A stretch of DNA of 64,000 bases from JAFDBW01 sp963825575. GTDB lineage: Bacteria; Desulfobacterota; Desulfuromonadia; Desulfuromonadales; BM103. Position 1 is the stretch's first letter. Each line of letters begins with the position of its first letter. The notes under the pieces are model-generated. The model had not been told where the DNA came from, did no database searches, and worked only from the letters and a program-made list of their open reading frames with translations. Positions 16,315-25,526 of the stretch are shown here, piece after piece. A program made the translations under genes and the position numbers. The stretch lies in NCBI GenBank assembly GCA_963825575.1, contig CAWGUB010000006.1, positions 189,259 to 253,258 of the forward strand, given 5' to 3'.

Positions 16315-17511
16315 TCATTGCCGTGTTTTTATAACCTCGGCGAGGACAGTGGTAGCGAAACTGCCTTTTGGCAATGAAAATGACAGCAGCAGATCGTCTC
16401 CGTCAGCGGAGCAGGCAGTTGCCTGAACCGGTGCCCGTAGAGGACGTCTTCCTCCCTCCATGGCCAAACCGCCGGAGAGACGGAACGCCTGCAGCGTCAG
16501 TCCTTCTTTGTCGAGCAGACTCTCCTCAAGCAGCCCGGCCTGTGCTTCAGCCAGTTTCGTCCTGAAACCGTAGAGCGGCGCGGTGGCACTGATCTCAAAA
16601 GCGTCGGCACGCGGCTGCTCTGCTGCCTGATTGGTCACGACAAAACATGCCCCGTTGACATGTTTATAGGCGATGTCGCCTGGCCATATTTTATTCAAAG
16701 AGGTCATCCGCATGTCAACCAACCGATCGAACAGGCTGGACTGATAGGCTGAAAGATAGAGCCTTAGTAACTTGCGGGGCATGGCCAACACCGCACTTTT
16801 TGGGCTTTTCCGGTCTTTGAGCCTTGTCAGCAGCTCGCGTTCATGGCGACAGTGACGGGGTAATTTTTCGATTGCTGTCTTCGTATCCCCGCTTCGATAG
16901 GCTTCGGCGGCTTCACGCCAGCCGGGATGCACGATTGCCAGGGGGGCGCCGACAATCTCGCCAATCGCTTTTTCATAGTCCTGGCGAAGGATCGCCCGAC
17001 CGATGCGGTGTGAATTTCCCAGTGAGCCATAGCGCTGTTCACCAAAGCGGTTCGGGACTCCTGATTCTTCGAGGCAGGCCAGAACATCTGTTGCCCTCTG
17101 CAGCGATCCCTGCTCCGGCTGGTGAATGCGAATGCGGAAATGATTGCCGGCCAGATGTCCGAGACGCAGTTTGTTGTGATGCAGGGTCGCCGAAAGAATT
17201 TTCACTCCAGGAATTTCCAGGCCTTTGACGTCATCAGGCTTGCGTAACGGCACAGAAACGGTCTGTCGGGTAATCGCCTGGGCATCTTTGAGCCCGGCAT
17301 AGCCCAGGTCACGCTCCTTGCAATCCAGGGCGATCGCCAGTTCCCTGAGCAGGTCATAGGTGGTCAACCCCCGTTTTTCGATCATCAGGTAGAGATGATC
17401 TCCTTCTCCGCAAGGCTCATAAAGAGGGATTTCCTCAACGCGGAAGTCTTCAGGTTCATGACGGAGGGTTCCGCCGGTACCCGGAATCTGGTCAGTCAGG
17501 TACTCAGTCAT
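16315..17511 (-). CDS. truD: tRNA pseudouridine(13) synthase
   Basis: TruD converts U13 of certain tRNAs to pseudouridine. The catalytic aspartate is D76 in GYAGLKDAQAITRQ. Other family blocks are NHFRIRI, VPNRFGEQRYGS and the late GxxxP-type motif SATAPLYG. 398 residues is within the family range. Its ATG lies inside the end of trmB (8-bp overlap, ATGACTGA), so the two tRNA-modifying enzymes are co-translated. Confidence 0.95.
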   Translation of the reverse strand: MTEYLTDQIPGTGGTLRHEPEDFRVEEIPLYEPCGEGDHLYLMIEKRGLTTYDLLRELAIALDCKERDLGYAGLKDAQAITRQTVSVPLRKPDDVKGLEIPGVKILSATLHHNKLRLGHLAGNHFRIRIHQPEQGSLQRATDVLACLEESGVPNRFGEQRYGSLGNSHRIGRAILRQDYEKAIGEIVGAPLAIVHPGWREAAEAYRSGDTKTAIEKLPRHCRHERELLTRLKDRKSPKSAVLAMPRKLLRLYLSAYQSSLFDRLVDMRMTSLNKIWPGDIAYKHVNGACFVVTNQAAEQPRADAFEISATAPLYGFRTKLAEAQAGLLEESLLDKEGLTLQAFRLSGGLAMEGGRRPLRAPVQATACSADGDDLLLSFSLPKGSFATTVLAEVIKTRQ

Positions 17512-18205
17512 TTTCCGCCATCTGCCAGCAGACCCGGAACCCGCGCTGCATCATCGGTGTAGGCAGGTTGTGGCGAGGCACGGCCATATCCCTCTTGTAG
17601 TAAATAAAGTAGATGTCCTGTCCCCTGTCGAGAAAACGCTGCATATACTTTGATATCGGGTAGCCGGGAAGAGTCGTTGCCCACGCCGTCGTCTGCATGT
17701 TGCGATAACCGGCCAGGCCGCGAATCTGTCCGGCGACATCTTCTGCGTAGTCATCGAAGTCGGTGCTGAAGTAGAGATCAGCCCCGGGTTTGAGGTAATG
17801 CGCAAGGGTTTCGAGGAAGTCGCGGTTGACCAACCGCCGGCGCCGGTGCCTTTTCTTGGGCCACGGGTCAGGGCAGTTGATGTACACAGCAGACAGACTT
17901 TCCGGTTGCAGCCCCCTGGCTAGCAGCCAGCGAGCCTCGACCCGTACGACCCGGACATTGTCCAGTCCCGCATCGTCGAGCTTGGTACAGGTCTTCAGGC
18001 ACCCCTTGTTGTAGATGTCGATGGCAATAAAGTTTGTCTGCGGCTGCCTGGTAGCCTGTTGCAGGACAAAGTGGCCGGTGCCGCAGCCGATTTCGAGAGC
18101 CAGGGGATTGCTGTTGCCAAACATGGCAGACCAGTCCGGCGGGTTTTCAAACGCGCTGTCGGCGACAAAGTTGGGGGACAGGATTGGAATTACACGTTGG
18201 GTCAT
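17504..18205 (-). CDS. trmB: tRNA (guanine-N7-)-methyltransferase
   Basis: Methylates N7 of G46 in tRNA with S-adenosylmethionine. The SAM-binding loop is LEIGCGTGHF, and the substrate block NCPDPWPKKRHRRRRL is diagnostic of TrmB. The start is set at ATG 18205 (MTQRVIPILSP); the longer frame would overlap the cytochrome gene upstream. It sits 29 bp after that gene and overlaps truD by 8 bp. Confidence 0.95.
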   Translation of the reverse strand: MTQRVIPILSPNFVADSAFENPPDWSAMFGNSNPLALEIGCGTGHFVLQQATRQPQTNFIAIDIYNKGCLKTCTKLDDAGLDNVRVVRVEARWLLARGLQPESLSAVYINCPDPWPKKRHRRRRLVNRDFLETLAHYLKPGADLYFSTDFDDYAEDVAGQIRGLAGYRNMQTTAWATTLPGYPISKYMQRFLDRGQDIYFIYYKRDMAVPRHNLPTPMMQRGFRVCWQMAEND

Positions 18206-18234
18206 ATCGGGTCGGTTGGTTAGAGGTTGTGCTC

Positions 18235-18558
18235 CTATTGCGACGGCTTTATCAAGTAAATCAGGGCCTCTATCTCTGCGTCGGAGAGGTGACTGAAGTC
18301 GGGCATACTGCCATCGGCATGCGTTCTTGCCTGGTTGACCAATTGCACTCTGATCTCCGCCCATGACAGGCGGTCGCGGATCTCTTCAAAACTGGCGGCA
18401 TATCTGCCGCCATCTCCTTCGAAGGCATGGCAGGCTTTGCAGCCCTGGGAGTTGAAAAGCTTCCGCGCCATAGCAGTGTCTTCGGCAAGACTGCCGGAAG
18501 GCAGATATGTAACGATGATCAGGGCCAACCAGCCAATCATGGACCAGGTGCGAAACAT
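18235..18558 (-). CDS. Small periplasmic c-type cytochrome
   Basis: A 107-residue monoheme cytochrome c. An N-terminal signal peptide (about 1-25, cleavage near SLA) directs export. The heme site is CKACH (C40, C43, H44). The likely Met ligand is in GSMPDF (about 84), and the fold ends with a typical C-terminal helix (SDAEIEALIYLIKP). It is an electron carrier of the cytochrome c5/c6 kind; the partner is unknown. First gene of a cytochrome-trmB-truD run, an unexpected pairing with tRNA modification genes. Confidence 0.9.
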   Translation of the reverse strand: MFRTWSMIGWLALIIVTYLPSGSLAEDTAMARKLFNSQGCKACHAFEGDGGRYAASFEEIRDRLSWAEIRVQLVNQARTHADGSMPDFSHLSDAEIEALIYLIKPSQ

Positions 18559-18732
18559 TGGGTCTCCGGAACAAAGAGAAAATCGTCACTACAGCATAAC
18601 CAAGATCGGGCTGTTCGCCAAGCAGCTAAATAGGGAAAGAGCTTGAAATCATTCTGTTGCCCAAGTAATCTGGCGCTGGACAAACGTTAAAGCTGTCAGG
18701 GCATCAACAACCTTACCTAAGGAGTTATCCTC

Positions 18733-19746
18733 ATGCTGATAGTCATGCATCACTCGGCAACCGACGAGCAGGTCCAGGCGGTCACCGCTGCCGTCGAGGC
18801 CATGGGCTTGATCGCGGAGCCGATTCCGGGGAGTTTGAGAACGGCTATCGGAGTCCTCGGCAACCAGGGCTATGTCGATGATACAACAATTCGTGAACTT
18901 CCAGGCGTGCGTGAAGTCATCCATGTCAGCAAGCCCTACAAACTGGTCTCCCGCGATTTTCATCCGGAATCTTCGGTGGTTGAGGCTGGTGGCGTCAAGT
19001 TCGGTGACGGCCAGCCGCCGGTGCTGATTGCCGGGCCCTGTTCCGTGGAGAGCGAAGGGCAGATGATGGCCGCTGCCCGGTTGGTGAAAGAAAACGGTGC
19101 GCACATGCTACGCGGCGGCGCCTTTAAACCGCGGACCGGGCCTCACAGTTTTCAGGGCCTTGGTGTCGAGGGCTTGAAATATCTGCGTCAGGCTGGTGAT
19201 GCTGAAGGTCTGCCGGTGATTACCGAAGTCATGCGCATCGAACAGCTTGAAACGGTCTGCAGGTACTCGGACGTGCTGCAGATTGGCGCTCGCAACATGC
19301 AGAACTTCGACCTGCTCAAGGAGGTAGGCAAGCTCAGGCACCCGGTTCTGCTCAAGCGCGGCATGAGTGCCACCATCGAGGAATTCCTCTCAGCAGCTGA
19401 ATATATCCTGGCCGAAGGGAACCCGCGGGTTATTCTCTGCGAAAGGGGGATCCGGACTTTCGAAAAAGCGACTCGCAACACCCTTGACCTGAGCGTTGTC
19501 CCCCTGATCCGTGAAATGAGCCACCTGCCGATCGTGGTCGATCCAAGCCACGCGACTGGACGACGCAGCCTGGTCGGCCCGATGGCCAAGGCCGCAATCG
19601 TGGTTGGGGCTCACGGCATCATGGTCGAGGTCCACCCGGACCCGGATAAAGCCCTTTGTGATGGTGCCCAGAGCCTTACCGGCGAGGGCTTCGGTCAGCT
19701 GGTTGCGGAGTTGAATCGATTGCAGGAACTGCTGGCATCTGCCTGA
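18733..19746 (+). CDS. aroF: DAHP synthase, type I-beta with ACT-like N-terminus
   Basis: 3-deoxy-D-arabino-heptulosonate 7-phosphate synthase, first step of the shikimate pathway (PEP + erythrose 4-phosphate). Residues 1-70 form the ferredoxin-like regulatory domain of the Thermotoga/Bacillus type (MLIVMHHSATDEQVQAV). The barrel shows IAGPCSVES, RGGAFKPRTGPHSFQGLG, IGARNMQN, CERGIRTFE and VDPSHATGRR. A ribosome-binding site AAGGAG precedes ATG 18733. A second, unrelated-subclass DAHP synthase is at 42196-43260. Confidence 0.95.
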   Translation: MLIVMHHSATDEQVQAVTAAVEAMGLIAEPIPGSLRTAIGVLGNQGYVDDTTIRELPGVREVIHVSKPYKLVSRDFHPESSVVEAGGVKFGDGQPPVLIAGPCSVESEGQMMAAARLVKENGAHMLRGGAFKPRTGPHSFQGLGVEGLKYLRQAGDAEGLPVITEVMRIEQLETVCRYSDVLQIGARNMQNFDLLKEVGKLRHPVLLKRGMSATIEEFLSAAEYILAEGNPRVILCERGIRTFEKATRNTLDLSVVPLIREMSHLPIVVDPSHATGRRSLVGPMAKAAIVVGAHGIMVEVHPDPDKALCDGAQSLTGEGFGQLVAELNRLQELLASA

Positions 19747-19750
19747 CCTC

Positions 19751-20593
19751 TCAGGCGGGCCCGCCCAGTTCGAAAAGCCCGATCTCAGGGCGACAGAGGA
19801 ATCTCAGCGGCAGCACACTGGTGCCAACACCGCGGCTGACATAAAGCGGGACCTGGTGTTCGCTGACCTGGTAGTAACCGGCGACGAACCGGCCGGAATA
19901 ACGGGGCAGGTAGAAGGGTGGCAGGTAAGGCAGGCGGATCTGACCGCCGTGGGTGTGCCCGCTTAAGACCAGGTTGATGTGTTGGTTCAGCTGTTCGTGG
20001 GCGAAAGCCGGGACGTGCGACAGGAGCAGGTTGAAACGCCGGGGGTCGATATCCTCTTGCAGCCGGTGCAGATAGTCGGTCGCCGAAGGGTAGTCCATGC
20101 CGTAAATTGACAATGCCCGTCCCTTGATCTCGAGGTCCGCACGTTCGTTGATCAGGAGTTTGACCCCTGCACCGGCGAAATGCCTGCGCAGGTTTTCTCC
20201 TTCCAGCCTTGACCAGTATTCCCAGTTCCCCTGCACGGCATAGATCCCGTGCGGAGCATGCAGCGCTTTCAGGAAATTCAGGACACCTCTGATATTCCTT
20301 TCCTCTTCGAGGTAGTCTCCGGTCAGGACAATCAGGTCCGGCTCCAACCTGGTGACCTGGTTCGCTACCTCCTTGAAATAATCGTCAAAGCTGCTCAAAT
20401 GCAGGTCGCTGACCTGCACCATGCGGATCTGGCCGCCGGGCAATGGAGACGGTATGGAGCTTTGCTCCACCTGCAGTGCCTGTGGCTCGTACCATGCAGT
20501 CTCTGCTAGCAAAGCCCCGGTCAATCCGGCAAACCCGAGAGAAAGGAACCGGCGTCTGCTGATGCCTTTGCGTCGGCGCCCGGACAAGCTCAT
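19751..20593 (-). CDS. Tat-exported metallophosphoesterase
   Basis: A calcineurin-like phosphoesterase of the YkuE type. The N-terminus carries a twin-arginine signal (GISRRRFLSLGFAGLTG), so the folded protein is exported or anchored. Metal-site motifs follow in order: VSDLHL, LTGDYL, GNWEYW (Trp where GNHD/E usually has His), LSHVP and SGHTHGGQ. Relatives hydrolyse phosphodiesters or UDP-diacylglucosamine-type lipids; the substrate here is unknown. The His-to-Trp change in the GNHE motif is notable for the active site. Convergent with aroF, 4 bp apart. Confidence 0.9.
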   Translation of the reverse strand: MSLSGRRRKGISRRRFLSLGFAGLTGALLAETAWYEPQALQVEQSSIPSPLPGGQIRMVQVSDLHLSSFDDYFKEVANQVTRLEPDLIVLTGDYLEEERNIRGVLNFLKALHAPHGIYAVQGNWEYWSRLEGENLRRHFAGAGVKLLINERADLEIKGRALSIYGMDYPSATDYLHRLQEDIDPRRFNLLLSHVPAFAHEQLNQHINLVLSGHTHGGQIRLPYLPPFYLPRYSGRFVAGYYQVSEHQVPLYVSRGVGTSVLPLRFLCRPEIGLFELGGPA

Positions 20594-20655
20594 AAAAACC
20601 AGCCAAAAGCTTGCGCGCCGTGGTTGCCAGGATAGCCCGGTTGTATTATCTTATG

Positions 20656-20672
20656 ACAGAACACCATTCTGT
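20656..20672 (+). promoter_or_regulatory. Inverted repeat upstream of fprA
   Basis: ACAGAA-CACCA-TTCTGT, a 6-bp perfect inverted repeat with a 5-bp spacer. It is 45 bp upstream of the flavodiiron gene and next to an AT-rich TATATA stretch. A possible operator; the regulator is unknown. Confidence 0.35.
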
Positions 20673-20716
20673 GATTATATAGGGATCAATCTCGAAAAGG
20701 AAAGGCGATACAAGTT

Positions 20717-21919
20717 ATGGAGCAATTTCAGAAAGTTACCGATAATGTCTCATGGGTCGGCGTCCGGCACCCCGATCTGGAGATTTTTGACGAACTGTTT
20801 CCAACCCACAATGGCACAACCTACAATTCTTACGTGGTCCGCGGACAAGACAAAACGGCACTCATCGATACGGTCAAGGCCCCTTTTACCGACGAATTTC
20901 TCAATAAAATTGAAGGAGCCATCGGCCTGGACAAGATCGACCTGGTGGTGATCAGCCACACCGAACCAGACCATTCCGGAGCCCTTGGCCGGTTACTCGA
21001 GATGCGTCCTGATCTACCGGTTTATTGTAGTCGCCCGTCGCAGAATTTTCTCAGCCAGCTGCTGAACCGTCCATTCAATGCGCACGTGGTCAGCGACGGG
21101 GAAGAGATAGACCTCGGCGGTCTGACCCTGCGCTTTATCCTGGCGCCCTACCTGCACTGGCCGGATACCATCTTTACCTATCTGGTCGAGGAAGCGATCC
21201 TTTTCCCCTGTGACGCGTTTGGTGCGCATTACTGTGCGCGCAAACTGTTTGATGATGAAATCCCTGACTTTTCCCAGGATTTTCACTTCTACTTCGACTG
21301 TATCATGCGCCCGTTCAAGGACAAGGTGCGCGATGCCGTGGCCAAGGTCGACGCGCTCGAATTGAAGATGATCTGTCCTTCCCACGGGCCGATCCGTCGT
21401 GTCGATCCGCGGGCCGTCGTTGACTCCTACCGACGCTGGTCGGCTTTGCCGCCGAAGCAGCAGAAGCCCCGCGCCCTGTTGCTGACGCTTTCATCGCACG
21501 GCAACACGCACACCATGGCAGCCACCATACGGGAGGAACTCGAAGCCAAGGGGTTCAACGTGGTCGTGATGCGTATGTGCGAGATGCGTGATGGCGACCT
21601 GCGGGATGAGCTCGAGCTGGCTGACCTGATCCTGGTTGGTTCTGCGACGATCAACCGTGACGCCCCGCCGCAGGCCTGGCATGCCATGTCACTCTTCTCG
21701 CTGGTCACGCCCAAGGCGAAAATCGCCGGAGCCTTTGGTTCTTTCGGCTGGAGTGGTGAGGCCGTGAAGCTGATTGAGGAACGTCTGAAGGGCCTGCGCT
21801 TCAAGATGCCGGTTCCCGGCTTGACCTTGCGCTTTGCGCCGACAGAAGAAAACCTCGAGGAGTGCCGTGAATTTGCCCGCCAGTTCGCAGCGCATGTGGC
21901 GGGCCCGGAAGCGGCTTGA
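20717..21919 (+). CDS. fprA: Flavodiiron protein, FprA type
   Basis: A 400-residue cytosolic A-type flavoprotein that reduces O2 to water or NO to N2O, protecting anaerobes. The metallo-beta-lactamase-like domain has the diiron ligands H81-x-E83-x-D85-H86 (HTEPDHSGAL), a further His in YLHWPDT, an Asp in PCDAFGAH and a His in CPSHGPI. From about residue 250 a flavodoxin domain binds FMN (LTLSSHGNTHTMA; FGSFGWSGEAV). No rubredoxin domain is fused, so an external donor is expected. Confidence 0.93.
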   Translation: MEQFQKVTDNVSWVGVRHPDLEIFDELFPTHNGTTYNSYVVRGQDKTALIDTVKAPFTDEFLNKIEGAIGLDKIDLVVISHTEPDHSGALGRLLEMRPDLPVYCSRPSQNFLSQLLNRPFNAHVVSDGEEIDLGGLTLRFILAPYLHWPDTIFTYLVEEAILFPCDAFGAHYCARKLFDDEIPDFSQDFHFYFDCIMRPFKDKVRDAVAKVDALELKMICPSHGPIRRVDPRAVVDSYRRWSALPPKQQKPRALLLTLSSHGNTHTMAATIREELEAKGFNVVVMRMCEMRDGDLRDELELADLILVGSATINRDAPPQAWHAMSLFSLVTPKAKIAGAFGSFGWSGEAVKLIEERLKGLRFKMPVPGLTLRFAPTEENLEECREFARQFAAHVAGPEAA

Positions 21920-21989
21920 ATGGATTTTAAAGCCTCGATCTCTAAGTTTTAAGCTGTAAGTTTTAGGGTAAATTCTCAGGCAGATAAAC

Positions 21990-22056
21990 AAGGCGCAAAG
22001 GATAGTCCTCAACGAAGGTCCCCTTTGCGTCTTTTTTTACCTTTGCGCCTTTGCGT
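21990..22056. repeat. AGGCGCAAAG / CTTTGCGCCTTTGCG repeat
   Basis: A degenerate inverted repeat of the low-complexity GCGCAAAG type (AGGCGCAAAGGA ... CCTTTGCGCCTTTGCG) between fprA and priA. It can fold as a hairpin and may end fprA transcription. Similar motifs occur between genes in many bacteria. Confidence 0.5.
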
Positions 22057-22112
22057 TAAGTTCAGTTTTTTGGATTGTCAGTATCCTTTAGCGAGTAGCA
22101 TGCGAACCTTTC

Positions 22113-24320
22113 ATGACATCTGAAGCACAACATTTGCAGGCTGCAGAAATCGCGGTCGTTGCGCCACTTGACAAAACCCTCACCTATGCCGTGCCGGAAA
22201 GGCTGGCCGGGAATCTCCGGGTCGGCAGTCGCGTGCGGGTTCCTCTTGGACGGCGGCAGGTGGTCGGATATGTCATGAAGCGGGTTGATCCGGACGGCGC
22301 AGCCCTGAAAGAGATTCTGGAAATCATCGATCCCCACCCGCTGTTCCACGAACGTCATGCTTCTTTCTACCTGCGTGCTGCGCGCTATTACGATTATCCG
22401 CCGGGTGAGGCCGTGCGCACGGCGCTGCCGGCCGGACTCTCTGCACCTGATGTCAGCCCGCCGGTCCTGCGTGACAGGCTTTACCGGCCGACTGCAGGTG
22501 ATGAAGAGCCTAAAGGCGGGCGCCAACGCGAGATCCTCGGGTTCATCCGGGGAGAAAAAACTGCCAGCCTGAGCATGCTTCGCGGTAAATTCACCGCGCC
22601 TCATGCTGCACTGCAACGGCTTGTGGAGCTTGGCTTCCTTGAGGTCGAAGAAATCGAAAGACTCCGCGACCCTTTTGCCGAAATTGCCGTGCAGGAGCAT
22701 CATGCCGTTGAATTGAATCCGGCCCAGCAGGAGGCTGTCAACAGCGTCGTTCAGGCTCTGCAATCGAAACAGTTTCAACCTTTTCTTCTGCATGGTGTGA
22801 CCGGCAGCGGAAAAACTGAAGTCTATTTGCGCGCGATCGCGGAGACCCTGGAACATGGTCGCCAGGCACTGGTCCTGGTCCCTGAAATCGCCCTGACGCC
22901 ACAACTGGTTGCCCGTTTCCGTAGCTGGTTCCAGGAGCTTGATATCGACCTGGCCGTGTTGCACTCAGGGTTGTCGGACGGTGAGCGTTACGATGCCTGG
23001 TGCAGGGTTGCCCGGGGTGATGTTGATGTGGTGATCGGCGCTCGCTCGGCAGTCTTTGCGCCCCTCGATGATCTGGGGCTGATCGTCGTTGATGAAGAGC
23101 ACGACGGCAGCTACAAACAATCGGAGGGCTTCCGCTACAACGCACGTGATCTGGCCCTGATGCGCGGCCAGCGTGACCAGGCCGTCGTTCTTCTGGGGAG
23201 CGCGACACCGGCCCTGACGACCTACCAGAGGGCGATTGATGAGCACCTTACGTACCTAAATCTGCCCGAACGTACTGCTGATCGACCCCTGCCCAGTGTG
23301 CACCTGATCGATCTTTCTGAACACCGGCAAGAGAGTCTTTTGAGTGAACCCCTGCGAGTGGCCCTGGAGGAAACCCTGGCGGCCGGTGAACAGGCGTTGC
23401 TGCTGCTCAATCGCAGGGGGTACGCCCCGTTTCTCCTCTGTCACGACTGTGGCGCCGCCCTGCGCTGCCCGAATTGCGACATCACCCTGACTTACTCTCA
23501 GGTGCAGCGCTCCCTGCGCTGCCATTACTGTGACTTCCGCCAGCCCCCTCCGGACAGTTGTGATCGTTGCAATGGGGTTGGGCTTCTCCCCGAAGGAATG
23601 GGTACGGAGCGCCTTGAAGAGGAAATCCGGCAGAACTTTCCCGACGCCAGAGTGGCGCGGATGGATCGTGACACCACAATGCGCAAGGGGGCCCACCATT
23701 GCCTGGTCGACCAGATGTCGGCTGGAGAGATTGATGTCCTGATCGGTACCCAGATGATTGCCAAGGGCCATGATTTCCCGGCGGTGACACTGGTCGGGGT
23801 CCTCAATGCCGACACGGCGCTTAACATGCCCGACTTTCGCAGCGCCGAACGGGTTTTCTCCCTGCTCAGCCAGGTTGCCGGGCGGGCGGGGCGAGGCGAT
23901 CGTCCCGGGCGGGTCCTGATCCAGACTTACGCTGTGGACAATTCTGCCCTCGATTACGTGACCCGGCATGATTATCGCGGCTTTGCCGAACTGGAGCTGA
24001 CACAGCGCCAGGCCCTGGCCTACCCGCCTTTCGGTCACCTGGTCAACCTGGTTTTAAGCAGTAACGATGCAGCCAGGGTGAAGGGGGCTGCAGAGCAGTT
24101 GGCAATTGAACTTGCCCGGGCAGGTGATGATGTCGAAGTGCTCGGGCCGGCTCCTTGTCTGTTGGCGCGCCTGCGCAACCGGCACCGCATGCAGATCCTG
24201 CTTAAGGCAAAGCAGCGCGACCCCCTGCGCCGGAATATTGTTTTATTGGGCAGGTTGAAAAAAGGGCTGCCGCCGGGTGTACAACTGACGGTTGATATTG
24301 ATCCGGTCGATATGTTCTGA
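22113..24320 (+). CDS. priA: Primosomal protein N' (replication restart helicase)
   Basis: PriA recognises stalled forks and reloads the replicative helicase. 735 residues, normal length. Order: 3'-DNA-end-binding domain (1-100), winged helix, then a superfamily-2 helicase with Walker A GVTGSGKTE, VLVPEIALTPQL, DEEH, LLGSATPAL and QVAGRAGRGDRPG. Zinc is held by the cysteines in CHDCGAALRCPNCD and CHYCDFRQPPPDSCDRC. Confidence 0.97.
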   Translation: MTSEAQHLQAAEIAVVAPLDKTLTYAVPERLAGNLRVGSRVRVPLGRRQVVGYVMKRVDPDGAALKEILEIIDPHPLFHERHASFYLRAARYYDYPPGEAVRTALPAGLSAPDVSPPVLRDRLYRPTAGDEEPKGGRQREILGFIRGEKTASLSMLRGKFTAPHAALQRLVELGFLEVEEIERLRDPFAEIAVQEHHAVELNPAQQEAVNSVVQALQSKQFQPFLLHGVTGSGKTEVYLRAIAETLEHGRQALVLVPEIALTPQLVARFRSWFQELDIDLAVLHSGLSDGERYDAWCRVARGDVDVVIGARSAVFAPLDDLGLIVVDEEHDGSYKQSEGFRYNARDLALMRGQRDQAVVLLGSATPALTTYQRAIDEHLTYLNLPERTADRPLPSVHLIDLSEHRQESLLSEPLRVALEETLAAGEQALLLLNRRGYAPFLLCHDCGAALRCPNCDITLTYSQVQRSLRCHYCDFRQPPPDSCDRCNGVGLLPEGMGTERLEEEIRQNFPDARVARMDRDTTMRKGAHHCLVDQMSAGEIDVLIGTQMIAKGHDFPAVTLVGVLNADTALNMPDFRSAERVFSLLSQVAGRAGRGDRPGRVLIQTYAVDNSALDYVTRHDYRGFAELELTQRQALAYPPFGHLVNLVLSSNDAARVKGAAEQLAIELARAGDDVEVLGPAPCLLARLRNRHRMQILLKAKQRDPLRRNIVLLGRLKKGLPPGVQLTVDIDPVDMF

Positions 24321-24353
24321 TGTAGGATATAGTTTGAGAGAGTGAGAGGATAA

Positions 24354-25526
24354 ATGTTCAGACAACGTTGGCTGATTGTGATGCTTTGCATATTGCTGGT
24401 CTCCTGTGCCCGCCCGCCCGAACCACCACCAGTGGTTGAAGAGCCGGTCGTAATCGAGAAACCTGTCGCTGAAGAAGAGGTCCCGATTCTGCGGCCCGTC
24501 ACCTGGCAGGAGATCCCCGGCTGGCGCGAGGATGACCCGAGCCTGGCGCTTGGCGCTTTTCTGGAGAGCTGCAGCGCTTTGCGCTGGCGCCCGGAGTGGC
24601 AGTCACCCTGCCAGCAGGCAGCCGCCATGGAGCAGGTTGGAGAGGATGAGGTGCGACAGTTCTTTGAACAGAATTTTGTGCCGCACCAGGTCCGACAGCC
24701 GGATGGCTCTGTCGAAGGTCTGATGACCGGTTATTACGTCCCGAACCTGAGGGGCAGTCGCTATGCGTCATCGGAATACCCGTACCCGCTCTATCGTCGT
24801 CCCGATGACCTGCTGACCATCGACCTGAGTGATGTTTATCCAGACCTGGGTGATTACCGGTTACGCGGCCGTCTTGACGGCCAGCGGGTCATCCCTTACT
24901 GGGATCGGGGGGGGATAGATAGCTATGACCGGCCCCTGGCCGGCCAGGAGCTCCTCTGGGTTGCCGACCCCGTTGAACTCTTTTTCCTCCATATCCAGGG
25001 CTCAGGGCGCATCCTGCTTGATAGTGGCGAGTCGGTCATGGTCAACTATGCAGATCAGAACGGCCACCCGTACAGGTCGATCGGCAAGTACCTGCTTGAT
25101 CGCGGCGTCATGGAACGTCACGAGATGTCAATGCAGAACATCCGCAGATGGGCGACGAACAATCCGATAGAGGTCAAAGCCCTGCTCAACCAGAATCCGA
25201 GTTATGTTTTCTTCCGTGAGCTGGACAGCGAGGTAAAGAGCCCGCCCGGTGCGCTCGGGGTTCCCCTGACACCGGGGCGCAGCCTCGCCGTTGACCGGCG
25301 TTATATACCCCTTGGCGTGCCGGTTTTTGTCGAGACCAGCTGGCCTAACAGCGACCAGCCGTTACAGCGCCTGATGATCGCACAGGATACAGGAGGTGCG
25401 ATTAAGGGCCGGGTTCGTGGCGATTTTTTCTGGGGAATGGGTGATGACGCCGGGGCAAAGGCCGGAAGCATGAAACAAGCCGCAAAGTTCTGGGTACTGC
25501 TGCCCAATACGATTGAGGAGCAATAA
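24354..25526 (+). CDS. mltA: Membrane-bound lytic murein transglycosylase A
   Basis: Cleaves the MurNAc-GlcNAc bond of peptidoglycan to give 1,6-anhydro ends. The N-terminal lipobox LVSC (Cys18) makes it a lipoprotein. A proline/glutamate-rich linker follows, then the MltA domain (GLMTGYYVPNLRGS; FFLHIQGSGRILL) and the C-terminal 3D domain with catalytic Asp in AQDTGGAIKG and GDFFWG. 390 residues. Its TAA stop overlaps the ATG of the next gene (TAATG). Confidence 0.95.
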   Translation: MFRQRWLIVMLCILLVSCARPPEPPPVVEEPVVIEKPVAEEEVPILRPVTWQEIPGWREDDPSLALGAFLESCSALRWRPEWQSPCQQAAAMEQVGEDEVRQFFEQNFVPHQVRQPDGSVEGLMTGYYVPNLRGSRYASSEYPYPLYRRPDDLLTIDLSDVYPDLGDYRLRGRLDGQRVIPYWDRGGIDSYDRPLAGQELLWVADPVELFFLHIQGSGRILLDSGESVMVNYADQNGHPYRSIGKYLLDRGVMERHEMSMQNIRRWATNNPIEVKALLNQNPSYVFFRELDSEVKSPPGALGVPLTPGRSLAVDRRYIPLGVPVFVETSWPNSDQPLQRLMIAQDTGGAIKGRVRGDFFWGMGDDAGAKAGSMKQAAKFWVLLPNTIEEQ

